From Clostridia bacterium (GTDB taxonomy: Bacteria > Bacillota > Clostridia > HGM11514), in NCBI GenBank assembly GCA_900757255.1, contig CAAENE010000383.1:1-9522 (forward strand): a DNA stretch of 9,522 nucleotides, given 5' to 3'. The position numbers were made by a program, and so were the translations under genes. Shown one piece after another: positions 1 to 5,069 of this stretch (within the stretch, counting starts at the first letter, position 1; each line of letters begins with the position of its first letter). The notes below the pieces were generated by a model. It had not been told where the DNA came from. It worked only from the letters and a program-made list of their open reading frames with translations, and made no database searches.

Positions 1-191
1 CCGTCTTTTGCTATCATATCCCCGTATAAAATGGTATATCCGGGTGCTGTTTCCGCCTTTCCCATAGAAGAACGGAAAATGGAATCACAAATTGTATGTG
101 CACTCCGTCCGCTTACCCGAATAACCGCAATCCCGCCAATCCCCTGCGGAGTTGCAATAGCACATATCGTATCATCTGTTAAATATGGCAT
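1..191 (-). CDS. mnmE: tRNA modification GTPase MnmE, N-terminal fragment (runs off left edge)
   Basis: The first 63 codons of MnmE (TrmE), which with MnmG installs the aminomethyl-type modification on U34 of the tRNA wobble position, are visible. The N-terminus reads MPYLTDDTICAIATPQGIGG and continues IAVIRVSG. That is the highly conserved opening of the family's formyl-tetrahydrofolate-binding domain. The G domain and the C-terminal CxGK motif would lie beyond the window. The start is ATG at 191, preceded by GGAGAAG (197-203) with five intervening bases. It lies downstream of jag, the usual order in this cluster, but a terminator at 301-326 separates the two, so mnmE probably has its own promoter in 192-300. 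mnmG is expected next but is not visible. Truncation is due only to the window edge. Confidence 0.95.
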   Translation of the reverse strand, partial: MPYLTDDTICAIATPQGIGGIAVIRVSGRSAHTICDSIFRSSMGKAETAPGYTILYGDMIAKD

Positions 192-236
192 CTCATCTTC
201 TCCAAACCCAAACTTTTTATCATCAAACTACTATTC

Positions 237-263
237 ATTCAATCATTCCGTCAATGATTGAAT
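237..263. repeat. Perfect 11-bp inverted repeat upstream of mnmE
   Basis: Arms ATTCAATCATT (237-247) and AATGATTGAAT (253-263) are perfect complements around a 5-base spacer, CCGTC. There is no T-run on either side, so it is not an ordinary terminator. On the minus strand the centre spells TTGACG, a possible -35 for mnmE, but I could not find a good -10 at 16-18 bp. It could be an operator or a 5'-leader hairpin of mnmE. The repeat itself is certain; its function is unknown. Confidence 0.5.
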
Positions 264-300
264 TTACTAGCCGGAATTACCATTAAACAGTTTAAAATAT

Positions 301-326
301 AAAAAAGGGCAGACATTTGTCTGCCC
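301..326 (-). terminator. Rho-independent terminator after jag
   Basis: On the minus strand GGGCAGAC and GTCTGCCC form an 8-bp GC-rich stem (307-326) with a 4-base loop, followed at once by a run of six T (306-301). It begins 13 bases beyond the jag stop codon and closes the rpmH-to-jag operon. There is no T-run on the other strand, so it works in one direction. Confidence 0.9.
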
Positions 327-339
327 GGATGTTCCACAA

Positions 340-1050
340 TTATTTCCTCGGACCGCGGCTGTAATTTTTCCGCGGCGGTCTGGTAGTAATGACAATCTTT
401 CTGGACGGTTCTTCCCCGACTGAATAAGTATAAACGCCGTCCGCATTCTGCAGGGCAGCATGAATGATTTTTCTCTCATATGCATTCATCGGTTCTAAAT
501 AAACGTTTTTATTCGTCCTTCTCGCCTTATCCGCAAGCTTATTTGCCAGGGCAACTAATGTTTTTTCTCGTTCTGCCCGGTAATTCTCACTGTCTAAAGA
601 TACCTTAACAAACTCATCCCGGTTTTTGTTAATGACCAGAGTGGTTAAGTACTGCAGTGCATCCAGCACCTCGCCGCGGCGGCCAATCACGATTCCCATA
701 TTGTCGCCCGAAATATCAATATGCATGGTATTATCAGTCAATTTCGTTTCATAACGAGCTGATACTCCCATTTTTTCAAAAACCTTATCCAAAAACGCAG
801 ATGCTCCGAAATCTTCGGCATTGTTTGAAATCGAAGACATATCAACATCAGATATTGAATTTTCCACTGCATCGTCTTGCAAAAGAGTCAAACGAACCTT
901 CGCAAGCTTTGTACCAATCCCAAAAACGCCGGTCTTACCTTTATCTAAAATTTCAATTGTGACGCTGTCGCGGTCAGTCCCCAATTCGCCGAGACCCTTT
1001 TCGATCGCGTCTTCAACATGCTTACCTTCTGCTTCAACAAATCTACCCAT
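340..1050 (-). CDS. jag: RNA-binding protein Jag (KhpB / SpoIIIJ-associated)
   Basis: Jag is a cytoplasmic RNA-binding protein encoded beside the YidC insertase. It is linked to sporulation in Bacillus and to cell elongation control in streptococci (as KhpB). Three family domains are visible, numbered from the ATG: a Jag-N domain (about 1-52, ending GKTGVFGIGTKLAKV), an acidic linker (about 57-85), a KH domain with IGRRGEVLDALQYL (about 121-134), and a C-terminal R3H domain with the Arg/His pair in ERKIIH (R193, H197). A basic PRKNYSRGPRK tail follows. I chose ATG at 1050 (236 aa) over in-frame GTG at 1062, because the GTG is part of the Shine-Dalgarno sequence AAGGAAGGTGA (1059-1069) and has no spacing of its own. 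The gene begins 18 bases after yidC and is the last gene of the operon. Confidence 0.95.
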   Translation of the reverse strand: MGRFVEAEGKHVEDAIEKGLGELGTDRDSVTIEILDKGKTGVFGIGTKLAKVRLTLLQDDAVENSISDVDMSSISNNAEDFGASAFLDKVFEKMGVSARYETKLTDNTMHIDISGDNMGIVIGRRGEVLDALQYLTTLVINKNRDEFVKVSLDSENYRAEREKTLVALANKLADKARRTNKNVYLEPMNAYERKIIHAALQNADGVYTYSVGEEPSRKIVITTRPPRKNYSRGPRK

Positions 1051-1058
1051 TTGTTTTT

Positions 1059-1069
1059 TCACCTTCCTT
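1059..1069 (-). promoter_or_regulatory. Ribosome binding site that sets the jag start
   Basis: AAGGAAGGTGA overlaps the yidC stop codon and contains the GTG that would give a four-residue-longer Jag. With the whole element as anti-SD pairing site, ATG at 1050 is 8 bases away, the normal spacing. Coupling of jag to yidC translation is likely. Confidence 0.6.
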
Positions 1070-1962
1070 TAACTGCCCTTTTTCTTCTTTTTTGTGTTTT
1101 TTTCAATCTCAATCGGCGGCAGTTCCTTAAAATAAAATTTCGATAATAAAAATTGCTGCAGTATCGCAATCACATTATTGACAATCCAGTAAAGCCCCAG
1201 CCCGGCCGGAAGAATGAATCCAAAATATGCGGTAAAGAAGGGCATAATCATGTTCATTGATTTCGTCATTGACTGTGCCTGATCGGCCTGTTCATTGCCG
1301 GAGGGTTGATTATTCCCCATGGAAGCGGTCATGAACTTTGTTTGCAGCCAAGTTGTCAGACCAGCCAGGATCGGAATAATCCATAACAGCGATGGTTGTG
1401 AAAACTGCGCCTTTTCCGCAAGATTCAAGCCCAGGAAAGAAAAGTCGATCTGACTGACATTGGGAACCAAATCCGCTACCTGGTCATAATGCTTACCGAT
1501 TGCTTCTGCAATCTGGATTTCACTTGTCTGAATCATATTCGGCTCAATGCCAAGCTGCAGCCTGTCCACTATCTGCTGCAATATACTGGTATCTGTAACG
1601 CCCATAATATAAGTGACCGGACGGATAATGACATAATACAATCCAAAAATAATCGGCATCTGAACCAATAACGGCAGACATCCCCCCATTGGGTTGATAT
1701 TATGCTGTTTATACAGCTTCTGCATTTCAATTGCATATTTATCTTTATCGTTTTTATACTTCCGCTGCAATTCATTCAAATAAGGCTGGATTCTCTTGGT
1801 TTCCACCATGGAACGCTGCTGTTTGATTGTCAGCGGAAGAATCAGCACTTTAATCAATACAGAAAATAAAATAATCGCAATTCCGTAATTACCGACAAAA
1901 TTACAGATAAACCGTAATATCGGTCCTAAAACAGGTGCTAAAAGCCCGAATATACTATTCAT
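1069..1962 (-). CDS. yidC: Membrane protein insertase YidC / Oxa1 family (SpoIIIJ type)
   Basis: This is the Oxa1/YidC insertase, which places proteins in the cytoplasmic membrane alone or with SecYEG; its Bacillus paralogue SpoIIIJ is needed for the forespore channel. At 297 aa it is the short Gram-positive form without the large periplasmic domain. Visible elements are a first core helix (about 24-44, GIAIILFSVLIKVLILPL), the cytoplasmic coiled hairpin (48-90), the conserved GGCLPLLVQMPI segment (93-104), a helix near 192-208, and terminal helices MPFFTAYFGF...LYWIVNN (240-263), then a lysine-rich tail (287-295) typical of ribosome contact. The conserved hydrophilic-groove arginine aligns with Lys38. 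The extracellular loop 122-188 is rather long. I see no lipobox, unlike Bacillus SpoIIIJ. The gene sits between yidD and jag, as expected. Confidence 0.96.
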   Translation of the reverse strand: MNSIFGLLAPVLGPILRFICNFVGNYGIAIILFSVLIKVLILPLTIKQQRSMVETKRIQPYLNELQRKYKNDKDKYAIEMQKLYKQHNINPMGGCLPLLVQMPIIFGLYYVIIRPVTYIMGVTDTSILQQIVDRLQLGIEPNMIQTSEIQIAEAIGKHYDQVADLVPNVSQIDFSFLGLNLAEKAQFSQPSLLWIIPILAGLTTWLQTKFMTASMGNNQPSGNEQADQAQSMTKSMNMIMPFFTAYFGFILPAGLGLYWIVNNVIAILQQFLLSKFYFKELPPIEIEKNTKKKKKGS

Positions 1963-2023
1963 TCTAAATAGGTACCGCCTCTCTACTCAAAAATCTCAGG
2001 CCTGTCAAAATACAGACTCCTTC

Positions 2024-2236
2024 TTACTTTACCGGGTCATATCCGCCTTTTCCAAACGGATTACAACGCAAAACACGCCAGATAGCCATGCCAGTCCCTT
2101 TGATGCACCCATATTTTTCAATTGCATCACGTGCATACTGCGAACATGTGGGATAAAACCGGCAGCATGGTTTTTTCAATGGCGAAATAAATTTTTGGTA
2201 AAAAGAAATCAACAGTACCAAGCCTTTTTTAATCAT
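2024..2236 (-). CDS. yidD: Membrane protein insertion efficiency factor YidD
   Basis: YidD is a small membrane-associated protein that aids YidC-dependent insertion. The 70-residue product has the family's two signatures: CCRFYPTCSQYARDAI (24-39) and RCNPFGKGGYDPV (57-69). Before them is an amphipathic N-terminal helix (KKGLVLLISFYQKFISPLKK, 3-22) that would lie on the inner face of the membrane. The start is ATG at 2236, inside the end of rnpA (8-bp overlap), with GGTGA just upstream. An open frame extends further upstream, but that extension is out-of-frame rnpA sequence with no family match. The overlap implies translational coupling to rnpA, and yidC follows after 61 bases. Confidence 0.95.
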   Translation of the reverse strand: MIKKGLVLLISFYQKFISPLKKPCCRFYPTCSQYARDAIEKYGCIKGTGMAIWRVLRCNPFGKGGYDPVK

Positions 2237-2573
2237 GGAATTCACCGATGCCGGATGCTTTGAGCAGCCTGACCATATCCTTTTGGATATCATAAAAATT
2301 GCTGCCAACGCATCTGGCCCTCGCCACAAATATCATATTATAACCATTTTTTATGTCCGCTTCAAGCAAACGGTAGTTTTCCCGAATCAGTCTCCTGATT
2401 CTGTTTCTGGTGACTGCTTTTCCAATTTTTCGGCTAACAGTGATACCAAGACGGTTGATACCTGCATTGGTTTTGGTGTAATACAAAACCAAGCACGGTC
2501 CGACTTTGGTCTTTCCTCTAGCATAAAGCCTTTTAAATAAATAATTCTTATTCAAACTAGCAGTCTTTTTCAA
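2229..2573 (-). CDS. rnpA: Ribonuclease P protein component
   Basis: This is the protein subunit of RNase P, which binds the catalytic RNA and the 5' leader of precursor tRNA. The 114-aa product opens MKKTASLNKNYLFKRLYARGK, typical of the family, and carries the RNR signature GKAVTRNRIRRLIRENYR (51-68), the basic helix that contacts the RNA. The predicted start is TTG at 2573: the MKKT-x-SL opening aligns with family N-termini, there is no nearby in-frame ATG, and GGGTAGG lies 5 bases upstream. A weak start may keep RnpA far below L34, which is encoded just before it on the same mRNA. It overlaps yidD by 8 bp. Confidence 0.95.
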   Translation of the reverse strand: MKKTASLNKNYLFKRLYARGKTKVGPCLVLYYTKTNAGINRLGITVSRKIGKAVTRNRIRRLIRENYRLLEADIKNGYNMIFVARARCVGSNFYDIQKDMVRLLKASGIGEFHD

Positions 2574-2610
2574 ACCAACCTACCCTTTTCCCGCTTGTGC
2601 TCATAACATA

Positions 2611-2632
2611 AAAGACCACGCGAGTGGCCTTT
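2611..2632 (-). promoter_or_regulatory. Hairpin over the rpmH stop codon, possible attenuator or processing site
   Basis: In the minus-strand RNA, AAAGGCCAC and GUGGUCUUU form a 9-bp stem with one G-U pair and a UCGC loop. It overlaps the rpmH stop codon (2631-2633) and lies 38 bases before the rnpA start. It is followed by only a short U tract (UAUGUU), so it is at best a weak terminator. It could lower rnpA expression relative to rpmH or stabilise an rpmH-only transcript. Structure is seen; role is inferred. Confidence 0.45.
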
Positions 2633-2765
2633 ACGCTGATAATTTCGCTCTTCCCTTTAATCTTCTGCGAGCCAGTACTTTTCTGCCGTTTTTCGTTCTC
2701 ATTCTTTTGCGGAACCCATGTTCACGGCTTCTCTGTTTTTTCTTTGGCTGATATGTTCTTAACAT
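2631..2765 (-). CDS. rpmH: 50S ribosomal protein L34
   Basis: L34 is a small, highly basic protein of the large ribosomal subunit. The 44-residue product is exactly the usual bacterial length: it opens MLRTYQPKKKQRSREHGFRK, continues RMRTKNGRKVLARRR, and ends LKGRAKLSA. The start at 2765 is set by a near-perfect Shine-Dalgarno GAGGAGGTG about 7 bases upstream. The frame stays open for 54 more codons upstream, but that stretch matches no L34 and runs past the promoter. It is the first gene of the rpmH-rnpA-yidD-yidC-jag operon, with a strong promoter at 2898-2927. Confidence 0.98.
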   Translation of the reverse strand: MLRTYQPKKKQRSREHGFRKRMRTKNGRKVLARRRLKGRAKLSA

Positions 2766-2890
2766 GAAATTACACCTCCTCAGGTATCCCGCGCTATCGA
2801 CATACAGTGCCGGAAGATCCGGCCGGCGGGTCCAATCTATCTTAACAGTCAAGCTGTCAATCACAAACATTTCTGTCCATAATAAAGCAG
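2766..2890 (-). other. Long 5' leader of the rpmH mRNA
   Basis: If transcription starts about 7 bases past the -10, the rpmH mRNA has a leader of roughly 125 bases. The leader holds a GC-rich hairpin, GCCGGA / TCCGGC with a 3-base loop (2809-2823), and an ATG at about 2870 (MFVIDSLTVKIDW...) whose frame runs without a stop into rpmH. I recognise no known riboswitch or L34 autoregulatory element. The transcription start is inferred from the promoter. Confidence 0.45.
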
Positions 2891-2897
2891 TGTGATT

Positions 2898-2927
2898 ATT
2901 ATACCAAAATCCCCCTTCCTTTGTCAA
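2898..2927 (-). promoter_or_regulatory. Strong sigma-A promoter of rpmH operon
   Basis: On the minus strand, TTGACA (2922-2927) and TATAAT (2898-2903) are both perfect consensus, separated by 18 bp. A TG two bases before the -10 gives TGGTATAAT, an extended -10. Upstream, GTTTTTGAAAAAAATTC (2928-2944) resembles an A-tract UP element. This is what one expects for a growth-rate-controlled ribosomal protein operon. Confidence 0.92.
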
Positions 2928-2967
2928 GAATTTTTTTCAAAAACAGTACATTTCATTCCAATCCGTC

Positions 2968-3000
2968 AAAAAAGCGGGAAACCCTTGTGGTTCCCCGCTT
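2968..3000 (-). terminator. Rho-independent terminator after dpaB
   Basis: On the minus strand AAGCGGGGAACC and GGTTTCCCGCTT form a 12-bp stem with one G-U pair (2972-3000), then a run of six T (2973-2968). It lies 15 bases after the dpaB stop and insulates the vegetative rpmH promoter from the sporulation operon upstream. There is no T-run on the other strand. Confidence 0.92.
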
Positions 3001-3015
3001 CACCTTTCCTTTCAG

Positions 3016-3606
3016 TTATTTCTGACCGATAATCACTGGCTGAACTTGTCTTCTGTTCTTAATTGCCTCAAACAATGTATCATAAATTTTGGTAAAGTCA
3101 GCGACAAGGGACGCCGTCTTTTTTACCGGATCATCCTGCCCGAACGGTACCAAAAATACATTTTTCATATTTAAAAGCATGCCGATATTTTTAGCGCTGT
3201 TTGTCAGACCGTCATTCGTCGATACCGCAATAATCAGAGGATTATTGTTTCTAAGGTTTGCCTTGGCCGCCATCGTGACCGATGTATCGGTAATACCGTT
3301 GGCAATTTTTCCAATGCTGTTTCCGGTACACGGCGCAACAATCAGCGCGTCTATCAAATTTTTCGGACCAATCGGCTCGCTGTCCCGGATGGTTTTTATC
3401 ACTTCATTTCCTGTGATTTCCTGCAGTTTATCTAACCAATCTTGTGCCTTCCCAAAACGAGTATCCGTTTTTGATACGTTTTCTGATACAATGGGTACTA
3501 CTTCAATTCCCATTGATACTAATTTTTCAACTTCAGGTACAACTTTTGAAAAGGTGCAGTACGAACCAGTCAAAGCAAAGCCTACTTTTAAAGTGTCTTC
3601 ATTCAC
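3016..3606 (-). CDS. dpaB: Dipicolinate synthase subunit B (SpoVFB)
   Basis: DpaB is a flavoprotein-like subunit of dipicolinate synthase. With DpaA it oxidises dihydrodipicolinate, a lysine-pathway intermediate, to dipicolinic acid in the mother cell; the product then loads into the spore core with calcium. The 196-residue protein has the family's opening KVGFALTGSYCTFSKVVPEV (7-26), then SENVSKTDTRFG (41-52), the phosphate-binding loop APCTGNSIGKIANGITD (91-107), AAKANLRNNNPLIIAVSTND (113-132), and NVFLVPFGQDDPVKK (149-163). The start is GTG at 3606, two bases after the dpaA stop, with GGGGGTG provided by the end of dpaA. A nearby ATG is out of frame. It is the last gene of dpaAB, followed by a strong terminator. 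Confidence 0.95.
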   Translation of the reverse strand: MNEDTLKVGFALTGSYCTFSKVVPEVEKLVSMGIEVVPIVSENVSKTDTRFGKAQDWLDKLQEITGNEVIKTIRDSEPIGPKNLIDALIVAPCTGNSIGKIANGITDTSVTMAAKANLRNNNPLIIAVSTNDGLTNSAKNIGMLLNMKNVFLVPFGQDDPVKKTASLVADFTKIYDTLFEAIKNRRQVQPVIIGQK

Positions 3607-3608
3607 CC

Positions 3609-4490
3609 TTACACCCCCAACTCTTCTATCATATTTTCAATTGTGTCATAAATAATTCTGCCGGCAGTGACAGGAGCAACTTTCCCCGGCAATGACAATG
3701 CCCATATGGTGTTAAGCCCCAGTTCCTTTGCCGTTTCAAAATCGACCCCGCCCGGTTTAGAGGCAAGATCGATAATCAAGGTAGATTTTTTGACTTGCTT
3801 CAGTATAGACTCTTCCAGCACTTTCGCCGGAACGGTATTGATAATCAAATCAAACTTCTCTAAACTTCCCGAAAGGCGAGCGGTATCGGCGCATTGATAG
3901 CCCATGGATTTGATATATGCCATATCGCTGTGCTTTCTTGCACTGCAGGTAACGTGCGCACCAATACCGTCCAGCATTTTAGAGAGAACCTTTCCGATCC
4001 TGCCATAGCCGATAATCAGGCATTGGCTGTTATGCAGGGTAACCGGCATTTCCTCCATTGCTATCTGGATGGCACCTTCTGCCGTAGGAACAGCATTTTG
4101 AATCGTCATCTCGTCACGTTCCATGTAGTCCAGTACATAAGCGCTGTACGTTTTCGCCATATTTTTCACTTTTTCTCCTATTTTCCCGCCTAAAAAAACC
4201 TTTCCGCCGCTATGGTAGGAAAAGACCTCGTCAATGGAAATCCTGCGGTCGGAAAGCGGGGTATTTATGTATTCATTGTCCGTTGTCATGGGTAACGGCA
4301 AGATGATAATATTACTATCCAAAAGAGCTCTGCTGGCTGTCTCGCATAAAATTATATTCGGATCAAATACTTCAGCCGATACGCTGTTGATACCGTAAAC
4401 CATTACGCTGTATCCTGCGCGGACCAAAGAATTTGCAACTTCTATTGCTCTAAAATCGCCGCCGACAACGGCATATTTTCTGTTATTCAA
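3609..4490 (-). CDS. dpaA: Dipicolinate synthase subunit A (SpoVFA)
   Basis: DpaA is the NAD(P)-binding, dehydrogenase-like subunit of dipicolinate synthase, acting in the mother cell during sporulation. The 293-aa product is close to the roughly 297 aa of Bacillus SpoVFA. It has the DpaA N-terminal domain starting YAVVGGDFRAIEVANSLV (6-23), the linker NAVPTAEGAIQIAMEE (132-147), a Rossmann GYGRIGKVLSKML (161-173), ASKPGGVDFE (243-252), and the C-terminal LPGKVAPVTAGRI (267-279). The start is called as TTG at 4490: GGAGGTG (4499-4505) is 8 bases upstream, whereas the in-frame GTG at 4499 overlaps that site. The longer open frame up to 4733 lacks family similarity and runs into the divergent gene. 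It is two bases from dpaB, likely coupled, and carries a sigma-K-like promoter. Confidence 0.93.
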   Translation of the reverse strand: MNNRKYAVVGGDFRAIEVANSLVRAGYSVMVYGINSVSAEVFDPNIILCETASRALLDSNIIILPLPMTTDNEYINTPLSDRRISIDEVFSYHSGGKVFLGGKIGEKVKNMAKTYSAYVLDYMERDEMTIQNAVPTAEGAIQIAMEEMPVTLHNSQCLIIGYGRIGKVLSKMLDGIGAHVTCSARKHSDMAYIKSMGYQCADTARLSGSLEKFDLIINTVPAKVLEESILKQVKKSTLIIDLASKPGGVDFETAKELGLNTIWALSLPGKVAPVTAGRIIYDTIENMIEELGV

Positions 4491-4498
4491 TATTTTCA

Positions 4499-4505
4499 CA
4501 CCTCC
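4499..4505 (-). promoter_or_regulatory. Ribosome binding site that sets a TTG start for dpaA
   Basis: GGAGGTG is followed after 8 bases (TGAAAATA) by TTG at 4490. The alternative GTG shares its first G with the site and cannot use it. The family's usual N-terminus begins only a few residues before the first strand (KYAVVGG), which fits the TTG choice. Confidence 0.65.
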
Positions 4506-4512
4506 GCATATC

Positions 4513-4541
4513 CATTTTATGTGGGGGCAGGGTTTTGTGTG
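4513..4541 (-). promoter_or_regulatory. Candidate sigma-K promoter of dpaAB
   Basis: On the minus strand CACA (4538-4541) is followed after 16 bp by CATAAAATG (4513-4521). The sigma-K consensus is AC at -35 and CATAnnnTA at -10 with about 16-17 bp between, so only the last base differs. No sigma-A promoter is evident here. The predicted start gives a leader of only about 20-25 bases with the RBS inside it. Known sigma-K control of the Bacillus spoVF operon agrees. The motif is short, so chance matches are possible. Confidence 0.5.
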
Positions 4542-4586
4542 ATATGTTATCCCGGTTTTACTCCATTTTATTTCAGTTTTCAAAAA

Positions 4587-4603
4587 TGATTGCTTTGCAA
4601 TCA
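4587..4603. repeat. 7-bp inverted repeat over the -35 of the Cdd1-family gene
   Basis: TGATTGC and GCAATCA are perfect arms around TTT. The element covers the predicted -35 (4590-4595) and sits 8 bases before a second palindrome on the -10, so it may be an operator. No T-run follows, so it is not a terminator. Confidence 0.4.
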
Positions 4604-4618
4604 GAAGTCTGTTATGAT
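4590..4618 (+). promoter_or_regulatory. Predicted sigma-A promoter of the Cdd1-family gene
   Basis: TTGCTT (4590-4595), a weak -35, is followed after 17 bp by TATGAT (4613-4618), a good -10 with TG two bases upstream (TGTTATGAT). The start of transcription would fall near 4625, giving a very short leader with AAAAGGAGA as its RBS. Confidence 0.55.
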
Positions 4619-4626
4619 AATCATAA
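4612..4626. promoter_or_regulatory. PerR-box-like 7-1-7 palindrome over the -10
   Basis: TTATGATAATCATAA is a perfect 7-1-7 palindrome. The PerR box consensus of Bacillus is TTATAATnATTATAA; the site here differs only at one symmetric pair (G/C for A/T), 12 of 14 defined positions. The match to the Fur version is poorer (10 of 14). It overlaps the -10 and the likely transcription start, the right place for a repressor. Which Fur-family protein binds, if any, is inferred. Confidence 0.5.
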
Positions 4627-4641
4627 AAGGAGATGTTCCAG

Positions 4642-4890
4642 ATGAAAACAGAATTGAGAAAAATACCCGGCGTAGGAATAGAAACCGAAAAAGATTTAAT
4701 CCGATTGGGATATACCACGATAGAGTCGCTCAAGGGTCAGAATCCTGAAGAGATATACCAGCGTGACTGTATCATGCAGGGGTGTAAAATCGACAGATGT
4801 CAGCTGTATGTATACCGCTGCGCAGTTTATTTTGCAGAAACACCGAACCCGGATCCGGAAAAATGTAAATGGTGGAACTGGAAAGATTAA
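4642..4890 (+). CDS. Small Cys-rich helix-hairpin-helix protein, Cdd1 (pathogenicity locus) family
   Basis: The 82-residue cytoplasmic protein resembles the family named after Cdd1, encoded at the edge of the Clostridioides difficile toxin locus; its biochemical function is unknown. The N-terminus has a helix-hairpin-helix pattern, RKIPGVGIETEKDLIRLGY (6-24), as in DNA-binding or DNA-repair proteins. The second half has five cysteines: C43, C48, C53 and C60 with 4-4-6 spacing, and C75 in KCKWWNW near the end. This could be a metal site or a redox centre, but that is not shown. I chose ATG at 4642 over ATG at 4633 because the latter overlaps the Shine-Dalgarno AAAAGGAG, which stands 9 bases from 4642. 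It is transcribed alone, divergent from dpaAB, with a terminator directly after it. Confidence 0.82.
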   Translation: MKTELRKIPGVGIETEKDLIRLGYTTIESLKGQNPEEIYQRDCIMQGCKIDRCQLYVYRCAVYFAETPNPDPEKCKWWNWKD

Positions 4891-4900
4891 ACAAAAAAGG

Positions 4901-4927
4901 AAAAAGAGCCGAAATTCGGCTCTTTTT
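4901..4927. terminator. Bidirectional Rho-independent terminator
   Basis: AAAAAGAGCCGAA (4901-4913) and TTCGGCTCTTTTT (4915-4927) are perfect complements; the GAGCCG/CGGCTC core forms the stem with a small AAATT loop. A T-run follows on both strands. On the plus strand it ends the Cdd1-family gene 10 bases after its stop. On the minus strand it can stop readthrough from the MATE gene, whose stop is about 140 bases away. Confidence 0.9.
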
Positions 4928-5069
4928 TGGCAGAAGTGCATATTTTATTTTCAATTTTATCTTTTTGACCCGATAATCGTTTCCTCCCTTCAAAGGAACG
5001 TCGTTTTTCTTTACGCGTTTATCGTACCAGATAAGATATAAAAATAGTATAAAAATTAGGAGATAGGGA

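Noticed and set aside
2235..2540. 101-codon frame antisense to rnpA
   Set aside because: It mirrors rnpA, whose RNR motif and length are unmistakable.
2766..2927. N-terminally extended L34
   Set aside because: The 44-residue form is the universal length and has an excellent RBS; the extension runs upstream past the promoter.
2766..3015. Possible replication origin upstream of rpmH
   Set aside because: No TTATnCACA boxes or AT-rich 13-mers; the nearest resemblance (TTATGGACA near 2872-2880) has two mismatches and stands alone.
4491..4733. 81-residue N-terminal extension of DpaA
   Set aside because: It lacks family similarity, spans the promoter and overlaps the divergent Cdd1-family gene; the RBS-supported TTG at 4490 gives the family length.
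4696..4993. Open frames opposite the Cdd1-family gene
   Set aside because: They are antisense to a recognised gene and cross its terminator; composition is not protein-like.
4960..5010. Possible second terminator or hairpin (CGTTTCCT ... AGGAACG)
   Set aside because: The stem needs a bulge and a long loop; the 4901-4927 hairpin explains termination better.
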